56,976 nucleotides of DNA from UBA1546 sp049302185 (GTDB taxonomy: Bacteria; Nitrospirota; Thermodesulfovibrionia; Thermodesulfovibrionales; UBA1546): NCBI GenBank assembly GCA_049302185.1, contig JBAQLV010000002.1, forward strand, positions 1 through 56,976, in the 5' to 3' direction. Of this stretch, positions 33,189 to 41,152 are shown in pieces. A model generated the notes under the pieces. It was not told the DNA's origin and ran no database searches. It saw nothing but the letters and a program-made list of their open reading frames with translations. Position 1 is the stretch's first letter; each line of letters opens with the position of its first letter. The translations under genes and the position numbers were made by a program.

Positions 33189-33842
33189 ATGAAACACAGC
33201 AGCCTTAAAGCAAAACGGAAAACAGCCTTGCCGGACAGGAAATTCATCATAGCTATTATTATAGTTACCTCTGCGCTGAGTTTCAGCCTCGGTTATTTTG
33301 TAGGGGGCGCAGGAGATAAAGGAAAACAGCCCGAATACCAGATAATCGCAGCTCCGAAACTTGAGGCGATCCCGCAGGTTCAGGAACAGCCCGCTCCGAG
33401 CAATGCGCCTCAGATTGCAGCTGTATCTCAGCCGCAAATCGAAGCGGAAAAGTCGCCTCCTCAAAAACCTTTGCCGGTTCAGCCTGCTGTTCAAAAAGAG
33501 CCTGCCGAACCCAAGGTTGAAACTGATAACTCTCATCAGAATGATATAAAATACGCTGTTCAGGCCGGCGCATTCAAAAGCCTGAAGGAAGCGGAAGCGC
33601 TCAAACACAAACTTGAGACTAAAGGGTACAAGGCATACATAAAGAAATATGCTAAATCCAAAAACCCGAAGCTATACAAGGTAAGGACAGGAGAATTTAC
33701 AACTAAGGAAGAAGCAGCAACGTTTGCGCTCAAACTGAAAAATGAGGGGCTGAAGGCTTTTGTAACCCTGAAAAACGAAGAGGCTCGCGGGGATAAAAAT
33801 TCGTCCCAGCCCGGCGCCGCCAAAAAGGAGAACATACGGTAA
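33189..33842 (+). CDS. SPOR-domain membrane protein
   Basis: A 217-residue protein from ATG 33189 (a 33165 start would extend it by eight residues into queA). A membrane helix (FIIAIIIVTSALSFSLGYFV, about residues 18-37) is followed by a Pro/Gln/Lys linker and a C-terminal SPOR domain (about residues 125-200, YAVQAGAFKSLKEAEALKHK). SPOR domains bind denuded septal glycan, so a cell-division or envelope role is likely. The SpoIID/LytB protein encoded two genes upstream is a natural functional partner. The stop (33840-33842) overlaps the N-terminal codons of phoH. Confidence 0.85.
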   Translation: MKHSSLKAKRKTALPDRKFIIAIIIVTSALSFSLGYFVGGAGDKGKQPEYQIIAAPKLEAIPQVQEQPAPSNAPQIAAVSQPQIEAEKSPPQKPLPVQPAVQKEPAEPKVETDNSHQNDIKYAVQAGAFKSLKEAEALKHKLETKGYKAYIKKYAKSKNPKLYKVRTGEFTTKEEAATFALKLKNEGLKAFVTLKNEEARGDKNSSQPGAAKKENIR

Positions 33843-34801
33843 CCATAGAAATACAACTTGACAGCGAAAAGGAATTAACCTTCCTTTACAGCGGGTTTGA
33901 CAAAAACCTCAAACTTATAGAAGAGGCTTTCAATATAACCGCAAGTTTCAGGGGGAATAAGATATTTATTCAGGGAGAACCCGAGCCTGCTGCAAAGGCA
34001 GAAAAGCTCATCAACGAACTGCGCTCCATAAGTGCGGATGGTTATATGCTTAAGCCTGAAGACATCAGTTACGCAATAAGATCAGCGGCAGCCGGACATA
34101 AGACATCCCTCAAAGATTTATTCCTGAACAATATACCTGTGTCTTCAAAAAAGAAATTTATCATACCGAAAACCGAGGTTCAGGGACAGTATATTGAGGC
34201 GATGCGTAATTATGATATTGTTATAGGGATAGGGCCTGCAGGCACAGGCAAGACCTACCTTGCAATGGCAATGGCAATAAACGCCCTTCTGAAAAAACAG
34301 GTGAGCAGGATAGTTCTTGCACGGCCTGCCGTGGAAGCCGGAGAAAAACTTGGCTTTCTGCCCGGCGACATGTACGAAAAGGTTAACCCTTACCTGAGGC
34401 CCCTTTATGATGCCCTTTTTGATATGATAGAGGCGGAAAAGGCAAGCAAATTTATTGAGCGCGGCATTATAGAGATTGCGCCATTAGCTTTTATGAGAGG
34501 GCGCACATTGAATGATTCCTTTATAATCCTTGACGAGGCGCAGAATACAACATCGGAGCAGATGAAGATGTATCTTACAAGACTGGGATTTAACTCAAAG
34601 ACCGTAATTACGGGAGACATAACACAGATTGACCTGCCGTCAGGGAAACTTTCAGGGCTTATAGAGGCTGAAAAAATACTGAATGACATAGAGGGCATAA
34701 AAGTTATATATTTTTCCGAGAAAGATGTCGTAAGACATAAACTTGTTCAGGAAATAGTAAGGGCGTATGAAAGATATGAAAAACGGAACACAGAAAATTA
34801 G
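33839..34801 (+). CDS. phoH: PhoH-like ATPase with non-canonical start
   Basis: The frame from ATG 34046 gives only 251 residues, but the same frame is open upstream and encodes the conserved PhoH N-terminal domain (TIEIQLDSEKEL ... NLKLIEEAFNITASFRGNKI). AAGGAG (33825-33830) is 8 bases before a GTA codon (33839) and 5 before ACG (33836); no ATG, GTG or TTG is in frame there. With this start the length is about 320, normal for YbeZ. Walker A GPAGTGKTYLA and Walker B FIILDEAQNTT are intact. PhoH/YbeZ is an ATPase that works with YbeY in RNA metabolism; ybeY is two genes downstream. Confidence 0.8.
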   Translation, partial: VTIEIQLDSEKELTFLYSGFDKNLKLIEEAFNITASFRGNKIFIQGEPEPAAKAEKLINELRSISADGYMLKPEDISYAIRSAAAGHKTSLKDLFLNNIPVSSKKKFIIPKTEVQGQYIEAMRNYDIVIGIGPAGTGKTYLAMAMAINALLKKQVSRIVLARPAVEAGEKLGFLPGDMYEKVNPYLRPLYDALFDMIEAEKASKFIERGIIEIAPLAFMRGRTLNDSFIILDEAQNTTSEQMKMYLTRLGFNSKTVITGDITQIDLPSGKLSGLIEAEKILNDIEGIKVIYFSEKDVVRHKLVQEIVRAYERYEKRNTEN

Positions 34802-36296
34802 CAGAAAGATTGACATAAAAAAATATTTACTGCTGATTGTATTTGGATTCTTATCAGCCATTGCAATACAGGAGAGAGCCGGAGCTGAACGTTTTATAGG
34901 AGGACTGCTCACCGCCTGTCTTCTTTTAGCCATCCTGTACAGGGACATACTGCGGTATAAACCTGCTTATTTTAAAAACTACAACATGCTCATCCTTCTC
35001 GGCTTTATGATTGTCAGCACACTTCTTCTCGGAAGATTTTTTGAGTATGTACTGGTAAACCTTGCGCGAGGAATCGGCCTGGCGCCCATAGAAATCACAT
35101 TATTCGGCATACCGATAGCTGCAGGCGCAATGCTCGTCACTCTTTTATTTGATTTTCACACCGCAATAGTATTTTCCTTTGTAGTGAGCCTCTTAAGCGG
35201 GCTGTGGCTCAACAGCGCAATTTTTCCGGTATATGCATTTGTAGGAAGCCTTACTGCCGCATTCAGCGTTATAAGATGTAAAAGGCGGTCAGCGCTCTTG
35301 ATGGGCGGTTTTTATGTTGGAGTGATAAGCGGTGTCACTGCAAGCATCCTGCTGCTTTTTACAGGAGAGTTCTTTTCGGCTAAGGCATTCCCTGCAGTAA
35401 TGTTTGCGCTGTCCTCAGGGATAAGCGTCACGGCAGTTGTCTCTGTAATGCTGCCCATTCTTGAATACACGTTTAAAGTCACAACTGATATAAGTTTGCT
35501 TGAACTCCTTGATATGGAACAGCCGCTTATGAAAAATCTCATGATAACAGCTCCCGGAACGTATCACCACAGCGTTATAGTCGGCAATCTCGTTGAATCT
35601 GCGGCAGAGGCGGTAGGCGTTAATCCCCTGCTTGCAAGGGTAAGCTCATATTACCACGACATAGGCAAGATCAAGATGCCGGAATATTTTGTTGAAAACC
35701 AGAGCAATTCTCTGAGCAAACATGAGAAGCTGACCCCCCACATGAGCAGTATGATAATAACCTCGCACGTAAAAGAAGGCGTAGAGCTTGCAAATCAGCA
35801 TAAACTCCCGCAGCCGATTATAGATATAATAGAGCAGCATCACGGCACAAGCCTGATGACTTTTTTTTATCAGAAGGCAAAAGGCCAGAGAGATGAGAAC
35901 GAGCCTTCTGAAGAAGAATATAAATATCCGGGGCCTAAACCTCAGACACGCGTAGCCGCTCTCGTTATGATGGCAGATGCTGTTGAGGCTGCGTCAAAGG
36001 TTTTAAATGACCCTACACCTGCAAGAGTTGCTGTGCTTGTTGACAAGATAATAAACCATATATTCCTTGAAGGACAGCTTGACGAGTGCGAACTCACATT
36101 GAAGGACATATCAGAGATAAAGAAACACTTCTCATACATACTCACGGGAATCCTGCACAAGAGAATAGATTATCCGGGGTTCAATTTCAACGGCGGCTCT
36201 TCAAAATCTCAGGAAGCACAAAGGCAGATTAATGAAGGTTCTAATAGAGAACAGGCAAAAACCGACAAAGATAAGTCAGCAAAAGATAAAGCGTGA
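34767..36296 (+). CDS. 7TM-HD family phosphohydrolase (PgpH-like, short form)
   Basis: A 509-residue membrane protein with about seven hydrophobic helices between residues 15 and 235 and a C-terminal HD domain. Metal ligands are in GTYHHSVIVGNLVE, SSYYHDIGKIKMPEYF, HGTSLMTFFY and VMMADAVEAA. PgpH enzymes degrade c-di-AMP or related dinucleotides. The large extracellular N-terminal domain of classical PgpH (about 250 residues) is absent; the protein starts near the first membrane helix. It overlaps phoH by 35 bases and ybeY by 65, giving the common phoH-pgpH-ybeY order. Confidence 0.88.
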   Translation: MKDMKNGTQKISRKIDIKKYLLLIVFGFLSAIAIQERAGAERFIGGLLTACLLLAILYRDILRYKPAYFKNYNMLILLGFMIVSTLLLGRFFEYVLVNLARGIGLAPIEITLFGIPIAAGAMLVTLLFDFHTAIVFSFVVSLLSGLWLNSAIFPVYAFVGSLTAAFSVIRCKRRSALLMGGFYVGVISGVTASILLLFTGEFFSAKAFPAVMFALSSGISVTAVVSVMLPILEYTFKVTTDISLLELLDMEQPLMKNLMITAPGTYHHSVIVGNLVESAAEAVGVNPLLARVSSYYHDIGKIKMPEYFVENQSNSLSKHEKLTPHMSSMIITSHVKEGVELANQHKLPQPIIDIIEQHHGTSLMTFFYQKAKGQRDENEPSEEEYKYPGPKPQTRVAALVMMADAVEAASKVLNDPTPARVAVLVDKIINHIFLEGQLDECELTLKDISEIKKHFSYILTGILHKRIDYPGFNFNGGSSKSQEAQRQINEGSNREQAKTDKDKSAKDKA

Positions 36297-36774
36297 TTCA
36301 GCGGTGTTACTCCGGCTTCTCGGACTGAAAGATGCAGAACTCAGCATTCTGCTTGTTGATGACAGCAGAATGAGGGGGTTGAACCATAAATACCGCGGCA
36401 TTGACAGGACTACGGATGTGCTCTCATTCCCGCAGATAAGTGAGAAGTGGAAAGTAGGAAGTGAGAAGTTAAATAAAAGAAAAAAGATGATAAAACCTTC
36501 TACTTCCCACTTCTTATTTCCTACTTCTCACTTTCTTCTTGGCGATGTCGTGATAAACCTTCAGGCAGCTAAAAGGCAGGCGCCCGAACACGGGCTGTCA
36601 TTCAATGAAGAGTTAAGGTGGCTTCTTGTTCATGGAGTTCTTCACCTCATCGGATATGACCATGAAAGGAGCAAATACGCTGAAAGGAAGATGCGGACGA
36701 AGGAGAGAGAATTGCTTGATTATCTGAGAAAGGATAGAAATAATGCTTGCAAAACGCATAATCCCGTGCCTTGA
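36232..36774 (+). CDS. ybeY: Endoribonuclease YbeY with repeat insertion
   Basis: A 180-residue zinc metalloprotein for rRNA maturation and ribosome quality control. The metal motif HGVLHLIGYDHE (about residue 134) is intact, as is RTTDVLSFPQIS. Residues about 70-102 (EKWKVGSEKLN ... TSHFLFPTSHFL) are not in the family and are the translation of the GTGAGAAGTGG / ACTTCCCACTTC palindromic word repeat (36441-36536). The sequence then resumes with LGDVVINLQAA. Family length is usually about 150. The frame is kept. Confidence 0.92.
   Translation: MKVLIENRQKPTKISQQKIKRDSAVLLRLLGLKDAELSILLVDDSRMRGLNHKYRGIDRTTDVLSFPQISEKWKVGSEKLNKRKKMIKPSTSHFLFPTSHFLLGDVVINLQAAKRQAPEHGLSFNEELRWLLVHGVLHLIGYDHERSKYAERKMRTKERELLDYLRKDRNNACKTHNPVP
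36441..36536. repeat. AGTGAGAAGT / ACTTCTCACT hairpin repeat inside ybeY
   Basis: AGTGAGAAGTGGAAAGTAGG and GTGAGAAGTT (36441-36471) are mirrored by ACTTCCCACTTC, TTTCCTACTTCTCACTTTC (36500-36536). Related words are at 14862-14932 in the DsbC-like gene. Confidence 0.9.
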
Positions 36775-37582
36775 TGTTAAGGACGGAAGGGTTGTAAAAG
36801 GCGTAAGCTTTCTCAATCTCAGAGATGCGGGAGACCCTGTTGAAAATGCAATCTTTTATGATGAGCAGGGCGCTGATGAACTTGTGTTCCTTGATATAAC
36901 AGCCTCTCATGAGAAAAGGCAGATAATACTTGATGTCGTAGAAAGGACTGCAAATGATGTCTTTATGCCGCTTACAGTCGGCGGAGGAATCGGCGCTATT
37001 GATGATATAAGACAGCTTTTGAAATCAGGATGCGATAAGGTTTCTGTGAATACATCTGCTGTAAGAGACCCTCATTTTGTAAGCCGCGCAGCAGAGAGAT
37101 TCGGAAGCCAGTGCATCGTCGTTGCAATTGATGCGAAGCGTATTAAAAAAGAGATGACATTTACAGAAGAGGAGAAATGGTTTAATGATAAATCTTTAAG
37201 AGGAGTCTTGCTCGGAGATTTAAATGAAGGATTGACATGGGCTATATCTACACACGGCGGAAGAAAGATGAAAAGGATTGATGCCGTGCAATGGGCTAAG
37301 AAGATGGAGGAATTAGGCGCAGGCGAGATTCTTCTTACGAGCATGGACAGGGACGGCACAAAGGACGGATATGACATTGAGCTTACAAAAGCGATATCAG
37401 AGGCTGTATCAATTCCTGTTATCGCCTCCGGCGGCGCTGGAAATTTAGAGCATCTCTATGAAGGACTTGTATTTGGCAAGGCCGATGCTGTCTTGGCTGC
37501 ATCAATATTCCACTACAGAGAATATACAATCAAAGAGGCAAAAGAGTATCTGAAAGAAAAAGGAGTGGTTGTGAGACTTTAA
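36743..37582 (+). CDS. hisF: Imidazole glycerol phosphate synthase cyclase subunit
   Basis: A 279-residue (beta-alpha)8 barrel. CLDVKDGRVVKGVSF carries the catalytic aspartate (about residue 11) and ILLTSMDRDGTKDGYD the second (about residue 154). It is some 25 residues longer than usual because of an insert (KKEMTFTEEEKWFNDKSLRG ...) after AIDAKR, before STHGGRK. This insert does not look like the word repeats. HisF makes imidazole glycerol phosphate with HisH in histidine synthesis. No other his gene is nearby. It overlaps ybeY by 32 bases and meets the next gene tail to tail. Confidence 0.93.
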   Translation: MLAKRIIPCLDVKDGRVVKGVSFLNLRDAGDPVENAIFYDEQGADELVFLDITASHEKRQIILDVVERTANDVFMPLTVGGGIGAIDDIRQLLKSGCDKVSVNTSAVRDPHFVSRAAERFGSQCIVVAIDAKRIKKEMTFTEEEKWFNDKSLRGVLLGDLNEGLTWAISTHGGRKMKRIDAVQWAKKMEELGAGEILLTSMDRDGTKDGYDIELTKAISEAVSIPVIASGGAGNLEHLYEGLVFGKADAVLAASIFHYREYTIKEAKEYLKEKGVVVRL

Positions 37583-38616
37583 GCTTTCAAAAATTCTTTC
37601 TTTTTACTTTCAGGCAGCTGTATTCTATAGCGCTCTATCACTTCTTCTGTCGCGGGGTTTGCGGATAAGATAAACCTCTCGCCTTTTGAATACATGCTTA
37701 CATCAACAGATGAAAGGTGTTTCGCATCAGAATACCTTGCGCATATGGATGCCGCAAGGCTAATGAAATCTTGAGAGCCATCGCCTGTGAGAAGTGTTAC
37801 CGGGCTTCCGAAGTTTTCAACGCTTAAGATGTAATCGCCTTCTCCTGCAAGGGAGTCTATCTTATCATTGTCTTTTTCATCCCTGCCGACAATTATCTTG
37901 CAGGGCGGCGAGACCCTGAAATGCCTTCCTGTTCTTAAGAGATGCAGATCTTTCAGAGAGGGATTCGGATTATAATTCAAAAGCTCTCTAAGCCTGAAAG
38001 AATAGTTCGGCTCTGTAAGGAGGCATCCACCGGCAGGCATGGGGTAGTCTGTGAGCCCGAATTCTTTTGCCAGTGCCATCTGCTGTTTTCTTGAGCGGCC
38101 GTGAAAGTCATGGAGCTTATCCCTGTCAACGAGACCATTTATTTCTGGAAACGTAGGCTCAAGAAGCTTTGCGCTCAATGGCCGCAGGATTATCCCTGAT
38201 AAGCCTGTCTCTTTATCAATCAATGCCAGTGTTCTTCTCATCTGGCTCATCGGCCTTTGTCCTATCACTTCGCCGGTAATTATAAAATCAGCTCCGGTTA
38301 TGTTCATTAATTCCTTTGCCTCTTTGAGCATAAGGATTCTGCAGTCAATGCATGGGTTCATATTCCTGCCGTATCCGTATTTAGGATTTTTCACGATGCT
38401 GATGAACTTATCACCGAGATGGCAGAGTTTAACCTCAAAACCGAATTTCTCTGCGGCAGAGAACGGGTCTTTTGAGCACGATGACCTGTCAGTTATGTCA
38501 CAGCCAAAGTGCGTGAGGAATGTTATGGCAGTGACATCTATCCCCTGCCTCAAAATGCTCAGTATAGCAAGGGTGCTGTCAAGACCTCCTGAAAAAAGAG
38601 CGATTGCCTTTGCCAT
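37579..38616 (-). CDS. PP-loop tRNA thiolase-like protein
   Basis: A 345-residue protein from ATG 38616 (a GTG/ATG frame up to 38658 adds 14 residues that overlap tmk). The ATP-pyrophosphatase motif FSGGLDSTLA is at residues 8-17, and a cysteine pair is in NPCIDCRILM and at GGCLLTEP. It resembles the MnmA/ThiI-related COG0482-like family with a C-terminal extension (DUF814/NFACT-R-like) found in archaea and some bacteria. The likely role is tRNA thiolation; the nucleotide modified is not known. Confidence 0.75.
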   Translation of the reverse strand: MAKAIALFSGGLDSTLAILSILRQGIDVTAITFLTHFGCDITDRSSCSKDPFSAAEKFGFEVKLCHLGDKFISIVKNPKYGYGRNMNPCIDCRILMLKEAKELMNITGADFIITGEVIGQRPMSQMRRTLALIDKETGLSGIILRPLSAKLLEPTFPEINGLVDRDKLHDFHGRSRKQQMALAKEFGLTDYPMPAGGCLLTEPNYSFRLRELLNYNPNPSLKDLHLLRTGRHFRVSPPCKIIVGRDEKDNDKIDSLAGEGDYILSVENFGSPVTLLTGDGSQDFISLAASICARYSDAKHLSSVDVSMYSKGERFILSANPATEEVIERYRIQLPESKKKEFLKA

Positions 38617-38654
38617 AGTTTTATTCCCTTTCCACTCTATGCCCTCTTCGGAAC

Positions 38655-39302
38655 TCATTTTAATACTATGCTGCTAATTATCTTGACTACTTCTCTGTGC
38701 ACTGCATCAATGCTCTTTGACGCCTTTACCAATTTTATCCTCTTCGGTTCTTTTACAGCAAGCTTGAGAAAACCTTCCCTGACTTTTTTGTGAAACCTGA
38801 CATCTTCAAGTTCAAGCCTGTCCACTTTATTGATATGTTTGTTTCTCATAAGACCGGTCTCAACATCAAGGTCAAGGAGTATTGTGAGATCCGGCCTCAT
38901 CCCTCCTGTTGCAATCCTGTCAAGAGAGTCTATTAGCTTAAGGCTTATGCCCCTGCCATAGCCCTGATACGCAACAGTGGAATCGCTGAAACGGTCTGTT
39001 ATGACAATCCTTCCTTTTGTAAGCTCAGGAGCAATTTTTTCTTTTATGTGCTGAATCCGCGCTGCGTTATAGAGCAGGAGTTCTGCCATATAATCCATTT
39101 TGTCATGCTTAGTTGAGAGAAGCACCTTTCTTATCTGTCTGCTGATAGGCGTGCCTCCGGGCTCTTCGGTAAGCGCTGTCTCATATCCTTTCTTTGTAAG
39201 ATACTCCGAAAGCATTCTTGCCTGCGTGGATTTGCCTGTCCCCTCTATGCCTTCAAGGGAGATGAACATTCCCTTTTTCAGTTTTTGTTTCCTGCCTTTC
39301 AT
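38655..39302 (-). CDS. tmk: Thymidylate kinase
   Basis: A 215-residue P-loop kinase with FISLEGIEGTGKSTQARML (about residues 13-31), the DR(F/Y/H) motif in ITDRFSDSTVAYQGYGRG, and lid-region basics. It phosphorylates dTMP to dTDP. The start at 39302 overlaps the stop of the MetE-like gene by four bases; a downstream ATG at 39269 is also possible. Normal length and complete. Confidence 0.94.
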   Translation of the reverse strand: MKGRKQKLKKGMFISLEGIEGTGKSTQARMLSEYLTKKGYETALTEEPGGTPISRQIRKVLLSTKHDKMDYMAELLLYNAARIQHIKEKIAPELTKGRIVITDRFSDSTVAYQGYGRGISLKLIDSLDRIATGGMRPDLTILLDLDVETGLMRNKHINKVDRLELEDVRFHKKVREGFLKLAVKEPKRIKLVKASKSIDAVHREVVKIISSIVLK

Positions 39303-40306
39303 TTTGAATACGCCTCTTTGAGCTGCATAAGCATCTGGAATATCTTTAATGCCTCCTCAATGCTCCTTGAGCCTGTGCCGCATGACGGCGTAAGGATTAT
39401 TCTTGAAAGAATAAGGTCTGATGAGATTGCCTTGGACATCTTTTCTATCTTCAGGTCAAATTGTTTTCTTATTGAATCGTAAGTTTCACGCCTTATCGCA
39501 TCTGTTGTGGGCACAATCCCCCATGCAAGGCAGCCTCCTCTTTCAAGGAATCTGTCAACATCACTGCGATACATCAGGAGCGTGTCAAAATACCCGTATG
39601 CGTCAAAGTTCAGGATATCTATGCCTGTTCCCATCACAGACGGCCAGTCAGTATTACCGCAGCAGTGTATGCCTGAAATGCCTCCATTGTCTTTTATGGT
39701 ATCTGAAGCCTCTCTTATAAGCCTCATTGCATCATCAGAGTTTACGCCAAGATAGGCTGTGCTGCCGAGGGCAGAGAGTATCGGCTCATCAAGAAATATA
39801 ATCACATTATCTGCAAACTGCTTAAGCATGCCTATCTGCCATCTGATCTTTGCCTTAAGAAGCATAAGCGCTATTTCCCTGAGTTCCTCATCAAAATAAA
39901 CCGGCATTCCATCAGCGTCTTTTAGCCCAAGCGTAAAGGTCAGGGGTCCTGTTGCATGCCCCTTGAGAAACCCAAAGGGCGCTTTAATCATTTTGAGAAA
40001 TGCATGAAGCCCTCTTCCATAATCATCAGAGATTGCAATCCTGCTGTCATCAGTGCATGACTCATAGAACCTTTCAAGCTCATCGCTTTTGTTTCTTTCA
40101 ATCCAGACCAGTTCTTTTTCTGCATCTATCCTGATATAAGGCATTCCTTCAGAGTACTGAGGTATCATCCACTCCCTGAAGGACATCTTGGGAAGCTGGG
40201 GCCAGAAAGGGATGTCAAAAGTTTTGAGGATAAGCCTGCACGCCTCTTCAGCATCTTTGTGCGGAAGGCTTCCGATTCCTGTTGTTGAGAAAGGTTTTGG
40301 CAGCAT
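39299..40306 (-). CDS. MetE/UROD-like methyltransferase-fold protein
   Basis: A 335-residue protein of the cobalamin-independent methionine synthase C-terminal / uroporphyrinogen decarboxylase superfamily. It starts TTGIGSLPHKDAEEACRLIL, has HATGPLTFTLGLKD, and IFLDEPILSALGS. The zinc-type HCCGNTDWP (about residue 215) and a final TPSCGTGS are where MetE ligands lie. These short core-MetE proteins can transfer methyl groups from corrinoids. The substrate is unknown; the RACo-like protein 9 kb away could in principle serve the same corrinoid cycle (speculative). Confidence 0.75.
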   Translation of the reverse strand: MLPKPFSTTGIGSLPHKDAEEACRLILKTFDIPFWPQLPKMSFREWMIPQYSEGMPYIRIDAEKELVWIERNKSDELERFYESCTDDSRIAISDDYGRGLHAFLKMIKAPFGFLKGHATGPLTFTLGLKDADGMPVYFDEELREIALMLLKAKIRWQIGMLKQFADNVIIFLDEPILSALGSTAYLGVNSDDAMRLIREASDTIKDNGGISGIHCCGNTDWPSVMGTGIDILNFDAYGYFDTLLMYRSDVDRFLERGGCLAWGIVPTTDAIRRETYDSIRKQFDLKIEKMSKAISSDLILSRIILTPSCGTGSRSIEEALKIFQMLMQLKEAYSK

Positions 40307-40380
40307 TTAAGAATGATACATTATTGACTGGAATTGTTTCAAATGGAGAGATGATTACTATTAAACCAGATTCTAAGAAC

Positions 40381-41055
40381 TCATGCCCCGAATTTTATGT
40401 AATTCTCCCAGTATCCAAACAGTTCCTTTGTTGCCTTAATATCTCCGAGGCAGTACCTTGCAATATCAAGATACCTCTTATCCGCAAACAGGTTTTTAAT
40501 ATCATATCCTGTTATGCCTTCTTCTTTCGGGCTCTTTATGCCGAATGTCTTGCACCACATATCAAGGCTGAACCTGCGCCTTGATGCGCCGTAAAAAGTA
40601 AGCTGGTCAAGGAGGTCTATATGAGTGCCGTTATACCTGTTGGGCATAAGGTCTTTTGTAGGCTTTATCTTATGAACAGCAGAGCGGATAAGAATGAACG
40701 GGCAGTCAAAGCCCCTTCCGTTGAATGTGATTATCTCTCTATAGCTTTTAACCGTATTCCAGAATTTTTCAAGAATTTCTTTTTCTGTGCCTGTTTCAAA
40801 TTTTATCCCGTTCTCTTCAAAGGGAGCGAATTGTGTTTCAGGCGACTGGAAATATACCGCGCCTTTGTCTGTATCAGGGTTAAGAATGCCTATGGTGATG
40901 ACTTCGCCTGTTAAGGGATAGAATGAAAGGCTTTCCTTGACATCCTTGATATCATCGTCTGTCTCTGCCCAGCGAAGCAGGTATTCCTGCGTGCTCTTGT
41001 CAAGGGAATCAAAGTCTTTGCCGCTTGTCTCTATGTCAAAAATTATGCGGGACAT
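40381..41055 (-). CDS. Predicted 3'-5' exonuclease (RNase H-like, PolB-type DnaQ family)
   Basis: A 224-residue protein with the exonuclease I motif IIFDIETSG (residues 4-12), the second acidic motif in ITFNGRGFDCPFILIRS and a third in YCLGDIKATKEL. This corresponds to the predicted 3'-5' exonuclease family related to YprB. Substrate (DNA or RNA) unknown. It is separated from ctpA by a word-repeat hairpin. Confidence 0.82.
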   Translation of the reverse strand: MSRIIFDIETSGKDFDSLDKSTQEYLLRWAETDDDIKDVKESLSFYPLTGEVITIGILNPDTDKGAVYFQSPETQFAPFEENGIKFETGTEKEILEKFWNTVKSYREIITFNGRGFDCPFILIRSAVHKIKPTKDLMPNRYNGTHIDLLDQLTFYGASRRRFSLDMWCKTFGIKSPKEEGITGYDIKNLFADKRYLDIARYCLGDIKATKELFGYWENYIKFGA

Positions 41056-41061
41056 ACAAAT

Positions 41062-41152
41062 TGAACATCAGGTATCAGGTTTTAGGTGTCAGGTATTAGT
41101 AACAAACTAACACCTAAGACCTAGAACCTAAGACCTAACACCTAAAACCTTT
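41062..41152. repeat. TTAGGTGTCAGG / CCTAACACCTAA word-repeat hairpin
   Basis: CATCAGGTATCAGGTTTTAG and TGTCAGGTATTAG (41068-41099) are mirrored by CTAACACCTAAGACCTAGAA, CTAAGACCTAACACC and TAAAACC (to 41148). It lies between two reverse-strand genes and could end the ctpA transcript. Confidence 0.75.
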
